From Barthelona sp. PAP020 (Eukaryota > Metamonada: BaSk clade): DNA of 41,516 nt. Shown piece after piece: positions 18,708 to 26,774 of the stretch (position 1 is the first letter of the stretch; each line of letters opens with the position of its first letter). Both the position numbers and the translations under genes were made by a program. The notes beneath the pieces are model-generated. The model saw nothing but the letters and a program-made list of their open reading frames with translations, did not search any database and was not told where the DNA came from. The stretch is from positions 1 to 41,516 of the forward strand of contig JARQWU010000012.1 in assembly GCA_040182905.1 (NCBI GenBank), written 5' to 3'.

Positions 18708-19106
18708 ATGAGTTCGATTTATGATTATGTATTGGGTTGTATGAAAAAACAGGACAAGGATTTAGGAAATCTTAGTGATATTTCTGTTGAACTATTATTG
18801 TTAATTTTTGATTCTTCATCTATCATTTCAGCGATTGAATTATTGCAAAAGAAATGTTTTACTTGTTATGTTGGAAAGAATTCTGGAAGAAAAGTATTCT
18901 TTTGTTCTTCTTCCAATAATTATTATATTGTATCTGATCTTTATTGTTCATGTGACTCTTTTTATTATCAAACATGTTTAAGATTTTCCAATTATTATTG
19001 TAAACATCAAATATCTTTATTTATAGGTGAAATGTTAAACATTATTCCTGTTCAATACATTGATGACTATCAATTGTCAGACATGATGATGCATAATTCT
19101 GTTTAG
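18708..19106 (+). CDS. ZSWIM7: ZSWIM7/SWS1-like SWIM zinc-finger protein
   Basis: This is a homologue of ZSWIM7 (SWS1/Shu2), a Shu-complex subunit that promotes RAD51 filament assembly in homologous recombination. It is 132 residues long, close to the human protein (about 140). The SWIM zinc finger is intact: YCSC near residue 81 and, after a spacer, YCKHQ near residue 104 (CxCx(n)CxH). Flanking segments also match, including LLLIFDSSSIISAIELL near residue 30 and GRKVFFCSSS before the finger. The chosen ATG directly follows a T run. It sits between the ARL6-like gene and an unknown helical gene on the same strand, with spacers under 80 bases. No partner ATPase (SWSAP1 type) is visible here. 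Confidence 0.88.
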   Translation: MSSIYDYVLGCMKKQDKDLGNLSDISVELLLLIFDSSSIISAIELLQKKCFTCYVGKNSGRKVFFCSSSNNYYIVSDLYCSCDSFYYQTCLRFSNYYCKHQISLFIGEMLNIIPVQYIDDYQLSDMMMHNSV

Positions 19107-19184
19107 TTTTCTTTATGTTCATGTAAAATTAGTTATTATTTGTTTATTTATTGCGTTTCATTAGTTGTTTTACACAATATTTTC

Positions 19185-19970
19185 ATGACAAATGGAACAA
19201 TTGATAAGAAAGTTGAGGTTTTTTTGAGTAGATTTCTTTTATATTATGAAAATGAGAATGTCTTTGTATCTTTTGAAAAATTTGTGAAACAGTTTCAAGA
19301 ATATTGTATTCATAATTACATAAAACTGTATAGTAAGCAGCAAACATTTTGGAATTGCTTATTAATGCTTAGAAAATGGAAAAAGAGTAATATTGTAATT
19401 AATTCACCTTCATATTTATTACAAGGACCTGATATTTCAAGAGGTCCTGAATATTCATGTTTATTGCAAACAATATATCAAAAACTTTTGGCCAATGTCT
19501 ATTCTTCGTTTATTCAACATTTGAAATTTGAAGAATCATTTTCTTTTGAAGAAGAAATTAATAAACACAAGGTAATTTTATCTCTGTTGGCCATTTGTTA
19601 TTTCTATTTTCCATATTATCAAAGAATTCCAATTCATATTTGTTATCCTTTGATTCGACATTGGAAAAGTTTGCAAGATGAACAATTAAATGATTTATTA
19701 GCACTATTGTATGCAAATCATGGTATTGTTCCCACGATTTGGTCTGAATATGCATTAAAAGTTGAGACTATTGAGACTAAATTGCCTGATACTTTTCTTG
19801 GTTTGGTGAAGTTGAATGAAATAGATTTACCAATCTATGTATTGTATAAAACAAAACTGTTGCTGGAAAAACTTGATTCTCTGTCCACTCCCATTGAACA
19901 TCAGGGGTTAAAACAAAGTTTTCAAGAAATTCAAGAACAGTTTGAGGAGTTATTGAATTCGGAAGTATAA
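19185..19970 (+). CDS. Unknown helical protein
   Basis: This 261-residue protein is mostly helical by composition, with no signal peptide, membrane segment or catalytic motif that I can identify. Aromatic and Leu-rich segments alternate (FLSRFLLYYENENVFVSFEKF, LLAICYFYFPYYQRIPIHICY), ending in a Glu/Gln-rich helix. The ATG at 19185 begins the polar N terminus; the open frame upstream is leader. It follows ZSWIM7 by 78 bases on the same strand. A role with ZSWIM7 is possible from position, but eukaryotic neighbours are weak evidence. Confidence 0.72.
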   Translation: MTNGTIDKKVEVFLSRFLLYYENENVFVSFEKFVKQFQEYCIHNYIKLYSKQQTFWNCLLMLRKWKKSNIVINSPSYLLQGPDISRGPEYSCLLQTIYQKLLANVYSSFIQHLKFEESFSFEEEINKHKVILSLLAICYFYFPYYQRIPIHICYPLIRHWKSLQDEQLNDLLALLYANHGIVPTIWSEYALKVETIETKLPDTFLGLVKLNEIDLPIYVLYKTKLLLEKLDSLSTPIEHQGLKQSFQEIQEQFEELLNSEV

Positions 19971-20134
19971 AATTTTTGAATGTTTTTTCTTTTCAGTTAT
20001 TTTTTATATTTATTTTATTCTTTGAAAAATATTGTTTAACAAGAGGTCATTTGCAACAATAAGTTGGAGGAAATCAATTTTGACATTTTTCTTTTTTTTT
20101 TTTTCAAGTTGCATTTTTTTTTAATTGTCTGAAT

Positions 20135-21046
20135 ATGGCACCACAAAAACGAATAAAGGGTGTATCTACGAATCGTGGGTTTACCATGAACAAAACTTTG
20201 GGACAACATTTATTGAAGAATGATGGAATTTGCAGAAGAATTGTTGATGCTGCAAGATTAAGAACCACTGACAGGGTTTTAGAAATAGGACCTGGTACAG
20301 GAAATTTAACTCAACACATATTAGCTCAATCTGGTTCTACAACTGTTATAGAATATGATAGTAGAATGATAATTGAATTAGATAAGCGTTTTAAAAATAC
20401 AGAAGATGGTTCTAAATTGAGAATTCTACACGGTGATGCAATTAAAATTCCATTTCCTGAGCGATTTGATGTTTGCATCAGTAATACACCATATCAGATT
20501 TCATCTCCCTTAGTCTTTAAATTATTAAGCCATCGACCTAAATTTAGAATTGCAATCTTGATGTTTCAACGTGAGTTTGCTCAAAGATTGTTGGCAACAC
20601 CTGGTTCTTCAAATTATTCTCGACTTTCAGTTAATGTTCAATTATTGGCTCACGTTAAACATGTTGTTAAAGTGTCTAAGACACATTTCAGACCTCCTCC
20701 TAAGGTTGAATCTGACGTTGTGTCGATTCAATTCAAAGATGAAATACCCGACATTAATTTCAATGAGTGGGATAATATGCTTCGTTTTGCATTTAATTCC
20801 AAAAGTAAGAATTTGAGAAATGGATTCTTGACCAGATCAGCAATAAAGGAATTGGAAGAAAAGCATGCTACATATCGTGCTGTTCATCCAGAAACTGAAG
20901 TTATTGATGATATGAAGAGCAGAATTAACGAATGTTTAGAGGCATCAGGTTATGCTGAAAAGAAGACTAGACATTTGAGTGTTGAAGAATTTTTGGAAAT
21001 TTTAGGTTGTTTTCATGCTTTTGGCATTAGTTTTTCCGGGGAATAA
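20135..21046 (+). CDS. DIMT1: rRNA adenine dimethyltransferase DIMT1 (KsgA/Dim1)
   Basis: This enzyme dimethylates two adjacent adenosines near the 3' end of 18S rRNA and is needed for 40S maturation in the nucleolus. Its 303 residues compare with about 313 in human. The substrate/SAM motifs are present: FTMNKTLGQHLLKN, VLEIGPGTGNLTQ (motif I), the NTPYQISSP catalytic NxPY motif, ILMFQREFAQRL, and FRPPPKVES. The C-terminal domain ends with FLEILGCFHAFGISFSGE, typical of eukaryotic Dim1. Runs of T at ~20090-20125 lie upstream of the ATG. Confidence 0.97.
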   Translation: MAPQKRIKGVSTNRGFTMNKTLGQHLLKNDGICRRIVDAARLRTTDRVLEIGPGTGNLTQHILAQSGSTTVIEYDSRMIIELDKRFKNTEDGSKLRILHGDAIKIPFPERFDVCISNTPYQISSPLVFKLLSHRPKFRIAILMFQREFAQRLLATPGSSNYSRLSVNVQLLAHVKHVVKVSKTHFRPPPKVESDVVSIQFKDEIPDINFNEWDNMLRFAFNSKSKNLRNGFLTRSAIKELEEKHATYRAVHPETEVIDDMKSRINECLEASGYAEKKTRHLSVEEFLEILGCFHAFGISFSGE

Positions 21047-21404
21047 TTTCTTTTTTTTATTTTCATAAATTTTAAAAATATTTATTTTCGTTCTTTTTGT
21101 GAATCAATCAAAATAAAAGTTTTTCAATATGGAATTGAGCTTCTTTTTCGAGTTTTTAACAGCTCACTCGTTTTTCAATGAAAATGACAAAGAAAACGAA
21201 AAAAACCTTGACATTGAATGAAAAGTAGAATTTAAAAGGTTTTAACACATTTCCATCAGTTCTTATTGAATATTTCGAAAATCCTTGGGTGCTTCTTTCA
21301 TTTGTTATTCTTCTTGAAGAATCTCTTCCAAAACTTTCCCAAATTAGAGACTGGGAAATCTCGGTTGACAAATAAATAATAAACCTTAATCTTTATTATT
21401 TTTG

Positions 21405-21650
21405 GTGAATTCAGCCTTCTTGAAAGGACCTCTCTTTTTTGGCACCTACTCTTTTATAGGCTGTCGTAGGAGAGCTATTACCCACATGGGATGTGAAATA
21501 CTGCCTTGCTATTTGCTCAAAAGAGCTTTAAGCTCCAATATTTTCAAAAAGTTCCGTATCTTGAGGAAAAAAGGAAGAATGGGAGAATTTCGATTGCACA
21601 AAAATGATAATATTGTGAACAACCCTCATTTTTTGTTTTATTCTTTTTTG
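21405..21650 (+). repeat. Dispersed repeat copy 1 (partner at 32843-33132)
   Basis: Clear same-strand similarity to 32843-33132. Shared blocks include GACCTCTC/GAACCTCTC, ATAGGCTGTC/ATAGACTGTC, ATGGGATGTG followed by AATACTG, TCAAAAGAGC, the CGTAT...GAGGAAAA segment and a closing CTC plus T run. The partner holds about 75 extra bases in the middle. The repeat runs up to the start of the phage-like gene and stays in frame with it, so the gene's open frame extends upstream to 21402, which is probably accidental. Confidence 0.85.
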
Positions 21651-21653
21651 ATT

Positions 21654-22148
21654 ATGGGATATAACACAATATTTACGGGACATTTTGATGTTACCCCTCA
21701 TGTTGATAATGACACAAAAGAACAATTCAATGGTCTTCAGAAAACCAGAAGAATGACCAGGGATCCGGAAAAATTAGCAAAGATGCTGGGGATTCCTTTG
21801 TCCAAATGCATTGAAAAATATGGTTCAGAAGGTGAATTGTATTTTAATCCTGCAGATTTTGAAAACTATGGACAAACCAGTGATGCAAGTGTTTTGAACT
21901 GCAACACATGTCCTTCAACTCAACCTAGTCTTTGGTTAGGGTGGAAATTGGAAGAGAATAACACTATTGTATGGGATGGAGTGGAAAAGTTTTACCATTA
22001 CGATATGTGGTTAACGTATGTTATTGATGTAATATTGAAACCAAAAGGATATAAAGTCAATGGAGAAGTGATATGGCAGGGTGAATATGATGAGGATAAA
22101 GGAAAATTATCAGTTGTTGATAATATTGTCACAGCAATGAATTTGTAA
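21654..22148 (+). CDS. Phage/bacterial-type hypothetical protein (possible horizontal acquisition)
   Basis: This 164-residue protein begins MGYNTIFTGHFDVTP and has ordered segments that I associate with a family of unknown function common in phages and bacteria. These are TRRMTRDP, a Tyr-Gly-x-Glu-Gly-Glu segment (YGSEGELYF), DFENYGQ, CPSTQPSLWLGW, WDGVEKFYHYDMWL, ILKPKGYKVNGEVIWQGE and VVDNIV. Members I recall start Met-Gly-Tyr and carry the GQPSLW/QGE-type blocks. This is recognition from memory, not a search. The ATG chosen matches that start; the upstream open frame is repeat DNA. It lies between DIMT1 and POLE2, uses codons like its neighbours and has no intron, so if acquired it is ameliorated. 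Function unknown. Confidence 0.7.
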   Translation: MGYNTIFTGHFDVTPHVDNDTKEQFNGLQKTRRMTRDPEKLAKMLGIPLSKCIEKYGSEGELYFNPADFENYGQTSDASVLNCNTCPSTQPSLWLGWKLEENNTIVWDGVEKFYHYDMWLTYVIDVILKPKGYKVNGEVIWQGEYDEDKGKLSVVDNIVTAMNL

Positions 22149-22375
22149 AACAATATTCAGATGTGTTAAGGTGTGGACCAAGGAGATTGAAAATGTGGGA
22201 TAAAACTTGATTTACCTCATGATTTTCTGTTTTTTAAAAAGTAGCTGTGACTTTTAATTCTTGTTTAGAAAAGAACATTGAATATTCTCTTGTAAATAAT
22301 CGCATTTCTTTTTTTTTTTGAAACATCAAGTGCAGGCAAAAAAATATTCTCAAACAACAAAGAATTCAAAAACAT

Positions 22376-24010
22376 TTATTCAATTCTAACATTAAAAAAA
22401 CTTACCAACTTATCTGCTGTGGCATGTTCATTTGATAAAAATGGTTTCAATTGCAAACAGAACAGGGTTTGGGAAAATAATCCAACATTTACCGCATGAG
22501 TGAATCCATAATTTTTTTGATAATTCGTTGAACCATCTGCCAAAATTAGATAATCAGGCATTGGTAACAAAGTGAAAATCGCATCATACTGGGGTAAAAT
22601 AGGAGCCAAATCAAAACTGACCGGCAACAAATGACCTTGAGAAATAATTGTGTTTAAAGCAGTTTTAACAATGTCTGTACCACCGAAAGGATCTTTAGAA
22701 CTGGTGTCCACAACTTGAGAATGTAATTCACGAAATATGTTATTTTGATAGAGTGTTGATATTACTGGATATTTGAAGAATAAAAAGGTTTTAGAAAATA
22801 ATCGTATTCTGCAGGGATTTTGACCTAAATGCAGATGCTTAATATTTTTCTTCAAGCTTTCAGTCATAATCCCCGAAAATTGTCTTTGAGGTAGCTGTAA
22901 AGGCCCACTTTCCCCTGGCCCGGGAATAATTAAGAAATGGACCTTCTCATTTACTTGAGAAAATTCTGAAATCATCTTTCCAAGCAAATCAAAAATTCTC
23001 AATAACCTTTGACAGTGTGTCCCATGCTCACCATTACCAATCCCTGCAGTTGACACGAATGGTCCCATTAACACTATCAAAAATGGCATTTGGTTTGGAT
23101 TGTTATTGAGGTATCGCAATATCGAGTCTAAATGTACAAATGAGCGTTCATAATCGAGTGACAGATCGGCCAATACCATAACTGACCGTGTTTCATAATG
23201 TCCTTGATTTTGGTTTAAATTATATCTTTCCCTCTGTTGAATTTCACAGCCAGTAAATAAATCTATGCCGTTAATGTTCAAAAATGGCTTTATATCCCCA
23301 ACCATATGAAGGGGTTGTGTAGGAACTTCGAAATCAAATATGTTATGTACTATGAGTTGTTTGTCATAGTAACTAACTTCAATAAACAAGTAGCATCCTT
23401 CAACAACAAAAAAGTTGGGGAGTCGTTTCTTATTCAGTATTTCTGAAGACATTTTACATCTAATTGTGGTGGAAGGATCTTCCAAATATAATACGCCATC
23501 GTAATCAAGTCTAAAATACCCAAATGAGTACACATTTTGCTGTCGATTGATAACCTCGTTCAAGGGAACTAAAGTGTAGTTTACATTCATTTGGTTATGT
23601 TCAGAATGTACCAATCTTCTCTTTAATAAGTGGTATCTTTCCCTTAAAGCAATTTGATAATCAATAGGCTGTGAGATATAACTCTTTTCAGTTTTTTCTT
23701 CTTCTTTCATACGATATTCAAACAAACTATTGTCATATTGTATGCCTTTATATTTGAAGGCATCAACCAAAATAATAAACTCTGAATTTTCGCTATTGTT
23801 ACCAGAAGATTTAAAAGCTTTGTCTAAAATATTCTTACTTATTATATTGGTATTGATTCCATCTCCTTTGATGATTTGAATGATTTGTTGAATTTCAGAA
23901 TCAATGGAGGTTGAATTTAATAACAATTCTTCAATCATTAATAAAGCATCTTTTGCCAGTCGAAATCCATGAGAATGAAATAATTTAATGATTTTTCCCC
24001 GTTTGTTCAT
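22376..24010 (-). CDS. POLE2: DNA polymerase epsilon subunit B
   Basis: This is the second-largest subunit of the leading-strand replicase Pol epsilon: a calcineurin-like phosphoesterase fold that is catalytically dead, with an OB domain. The 544 residues match family size (about 527 in human). Recognised segments are the helical N-terminal domain (GFRLAKDALLMIEELL), YSFGYFRLDYDGVLYLEDPS in the OB region, SVMVLADLSLDYERSFVHL, FLIVLMGPF, LIIPGPGESGPLQLPQR, NPCRIRLFSK, TIISQGHLLPV and MPDYLILADGS. It shares a 96-base divergent interval with an RPA70N-like gene. Confidence 0.93.
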   Translation of the reverse strand: MNKRGKIIKLFHSHGFRLAKDALLMIEELLLNSTSIDSEIQQIIQIIKGDGINTNIISKNILDKAFKSSGNNSENSEFIILVDAFKYKGIQYDNSLFEYRMKEEEKTEKSYISQPIDYQIALRERYHLLKRRLVHSEHNQMNVNYTLVPLNEVINRQQNVYSFGYFRLDYDGVLYLEDPSTTIRCKMSSEILNKKRLPNFFVVEGCYLFIEVSYYDKQLIVHNIFDFEVPTQPLHMVGDIKPFLNINGIDLFTGCEIQQRERYNLNQNQGHYETRSVMVLADLSLDYERSFVHLDSILRYLNNNPNQMPFLIVLMGPFVSTAGIGNGEHGTHCQRLLRIFDLLGKMISEFSQVNEKVHFLIIPGPGESGPLQLPQRQFSGIMTESLKKNIKHLHLGQNPCRIRLFSKTFLFFKYPVISTLYQNNIFRELHSQVVDTSSKDPFGGTDIVKTALNTIISQGHLLPVSFDLAPILPQYDAIFTLLPMPDYLILADGSTNYQKNYGFTHAVNVGLFSQTLFCLQLKPFLSNEHATADKLVSFFNVRIE

Positions 24011-24106
24011 TTTTTAATTCATCATAGACAACAATAAAATTATATCAGATAAACAATAAAAATTATTTTTTTCTACTCCCTTTTTGTTTTTTTATTCATC
24101 AAATAC
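24011..24106. promoter_or_regulatory. Shared divergent promoter of POLE2 and the RPA70N-like gene
   Basis: Ninety-six bases separate the two start codons. The plus-strand side contains T runs immediately before the ATG. Co-expression of two DNA-metabolism genes would make sense but is inferred only. Confidence 0.45.
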
Positions 24107-25924
24107 ATGAAGGTTTCATCAAATATATTAGAATCTTTAGTGAACGAAAAAAAAACACCAAAAGATTCGGAAAATGTGATAATATTGAGTATTTTATCAA
24201 TCCAAAACGCAAAGAATCCATTAACCAAAAAGTCTGGCTTTATTTTAACATTATCTGATGATATACATAAATGTTTAATGTTTATAACCAATGAAAATGA
24301 AAATGAATTTTGTATTGGATCTGCTTTACAGTTAATTTCGATTAATTTTGACGCTAAAGATGATATTCCAGAAATAATTGATTATAAAATCATTGATAAT
24401 TGTAGTATACCTCAACCCATCAATTGGATTGGACCTTCTACTTGTAAGAAATATTTGGATGGTTCATCTCCTTTAAGAATTCGAACTCCAAGATCTTTTC
24501 AAGAGGAGTCACATTGGAAAGTTGAAGACTTATCAAAAGAAGATCGATATATGCAGGCAATTGACAGAGACGATATCTTTCAAAACAAAGATAATGAAAG
24601 TTCTTCGACATTTACAAACAATGATGAAAAACCCTTATCTCTTGTACCGTTGTCTAAAGAGATTATAGACTTGACTCCAAAAGTGGTTAAGAATTTTGAT
24701 GATAGTGGAAATCATCCCCCACTGAGATCATATTATGATTCTATTCAAAGAACTCCCACTCAGATTGATGCTTTACCTCTTTGTTCACCAAAATCGCAGC
24801 TTTCACAGATTAATTTTTCAAAGGAGGAATTATTTGAGATGTCACCATTGAACGAAAAATCTGCCTTGATGACTTTTCCCAATCAAAAGGTTCCCAGGAA
24901 CAATTCTAGTTATTATGAGAAATTGAATGAGTTGGAGAAAGAAACCCCAAATAAGTGGTCATCGTTTCGACAAGTGTCTTCTAATTTTAACTCAGAGGGG
25001 TTTGAAGGGATTTTGGATGAAAACAAGCAGAATAATCAGAATAAGAGTTACAATGAAAGTGAAAATAAGAGAAACTCTGAGTTTAAGGAAGAAACTGGTA
25101 ATTTACCCGTGACAACCTCGACTTCTAGCATTGCATTTGATTTTCTTGATGAAAATAAAATTGATAGACCTGGAGGATTTAATTTAAGGAGTGTTAACTC
25201 CAACCACACAACTTCTAATTTTGTACAGCCAAATTTTGGGTATAATACACCTTCGAAACCCATTTTCATAAATTCAAACACGACATCAAAACGTCAAAAG
25301 TTTTTGTCTCTTGTTCAATCCCAAGATTTTCAAACTGATTATGCAGGATTAAGACAGCAAGTTTTGAACGAGGGTTTTTCGGTCACTGATCAAATTAGCG
25401 TTTTAGAAGCGCGTCAAAGTTATTTATTGGCATTTGTTGAAATCATTGATGAATTCAATCGTTTAAAAAATTTGTGTTGTTCAAATGGTTTTGAGTGTAT
25501 TTTAAAGTTGCCTGCTTTTTTCCGAAATGTTAAATTTGTAATGGACTCGAAAAAATTTGATACAAATACACTTATAGATCTGTATAAACCCTCAAAACCA
25601 GGTAGAAAACGTGTAGCCATTGTAAAGACGTCATTATCTAATATTGATGATAGTGAGTCAATTTTTGATGATCCTTTGAAGCAATTTGATGTTTTATTGA
25701 AAGATTTGGTTGATTGGTGTAAGAATATGTTACATTCTCAACTAAAAAGTCCATCGAATCTTGTTAGATCGTACTGTGCTCATAAATGTTGTGATGGTCG
25801 TGCAAATCGTCTGATTCAACTTATAAATGATTTAAGAAATATTGAGCCGAAAATTATCGATGATTTCATCAATGAAAAATTTGATGAATGTGTATTTTTA
25901 GCGAGTAGACAGTTTTTGAAGTGA
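24107..25924 (+). CDS. Protein with RPA70N-like OB domain, otherwise unknown
   Basis: The product is 605 residues. Residues ~20-110 look like the N-terminal OB fold of RPA1: VIILSILSIQNAK, then SGFILTLSDDIHKCLMFIT, then GSALQLISINF and PEIIDYKIIDN, in the order and spacing of RPA70N strands. Residues ~115-400 are low complexity and disordered (Ser, Asn, Pro, Glu-rich). A folded helical C-terminal domain (~400-605) begins QTDYAGLRQQVLNEGF and includes LLAFVEIIDEFNRL and a Cys/His-rich patch CAHKCCDGR. I do not recognise this second domain. It is too short and lacks the zinc-binding DBD-C expected of RPA1 itself. Divergent pairing with POLE2 fits a replication or repair role. Confidence 0.72.
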   Translation: MKVSSNILESLVNEKKTPKDSENVIILSILSIQNAKNPLTKKSGFILTLSDDIHKCLMFITNENENEFCIGSALQLISINFDAKDDIPEIIDYKIIDNCSIPQPINWIGPSTCKKYLDGSSPLRIRTPRSFQEESHWKVEDLSKEDRYMQAIDRDDIFQNKDNESSSTFTNNDEKPLSLVPLSKEIIDLTPKVVKNFDDSGNHPPLRSYYDSIQRTPTQIDALPLCSPKSQLSQINFSKEELFEMSPLNEKSALMTFPNQKVPRNNSSYYEKLNELEKETPNKWSSFRQVSSNFNSEGFEGILDENKQNNQNKSYNESENKRNSEFKEETGNLPVTTSTSSIAFDFLDENKIDRPGGFNLRSVNSNHTTSNFVQPNFGYNTPSKPIFINSNTTSKRQKFLSLVQSQDFQTDYAGLRQQVLNEGFSVTDQISVLEARQSYLLAFVEIIDEFNRLKNLCCSNGFECILKLPAFFRNVKFVMDSKKFDTNTLIDLYKPSKPGRKRVAIVKTSLSNIDDSESIFDDPLKQFDVLLKDLVDWCKNMLHSQLKSPSNLVRSYCAHKCCDGRANRLIQLINDLRNIEPKIIDDFINEKFDECVFLASRQFLK

Positions 25925-26774
25925 TTTGAATACTTTCTGTTGATTATTCTTTCGATAACTGTTTCATTGCTTTGACATTTCGACACATCTTCTTTGAATG
26001 ATCTTTATTTCAAGTGTTTTGGGAGAGATTTCACATATTCGTTTGTTACATACCAGGAGAAGTCATTTTTAAGCACACTACAATGATATTTATTGATGGT
26101 TATTCCTACAAAGATATTTGAGGACAGTGCCTTCATCCTGTATTATAAGTCAATAACAGGTTTTCAATTTTAATGCTGAAAGATCAATTTATTTTTGTTT
26201 TTGTTAGGAGAATAGAAAGGATGGGAGAAGTCTTCTTTTATTCGTGATAAGAAAAAACTTTCTTTCTAGTTTGAGGAATTTTTGATATTTTTTTTGTTTT
26301 TTAATGAATAAATAGCGGTTAAAATAGCAAATTCTTTTGTTTATTTCAAAATTCAAGAATCTTTGAAGAACCAATTCCAGCAAATCATTTGACAAAGGAA
26401 CAGGAGTTTGGTTGGAGTTGTTTATGAAGTAAAGCCCAATATTTGAACATTATCAATTTCCCTCACAACCAGTTGGCATCATTGGCTTCAACAAAGTTGA
26501 AAGCCCATAATATAAATCAAAGGGTATTGTTAACTTTATTTGGTTTAAAACAATGTGTAGAACAAGAGAAAAAAAAAAGAAACAATTTTACCTGCTTGAA
26601 AAAACAATTCTCAACTGTTGAAAAAATGCACACACACCATGTTGAAGAGAAAAAAAAACGAGTACACATTGTGGATTAATTAATGAAAAAGTATCTGAAA
26701 CAATGGAAATAGGCTCAACACTTCAAAATCAAAAAATGCATCATTTTTGTTTCATTTTTATTGAACCAAAACTT
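25925..26774. other. Gene-free region, 850 bases
   Basis: This lies between the 3' ends of two convergent genes. Open frames here (for example 26443-26679) are Lys-rich with poly-A-driven composition and no recognisable domain. I see no repeat with partners elsewhere in the window and no RNA gene. Confidence 0.5.

Noticed and set aside
26443-26679. A 78-codon frame in the gap between convergent genes
   Set aside because: Lys-rich composition driven by A runs, no domain and no convincing start context.
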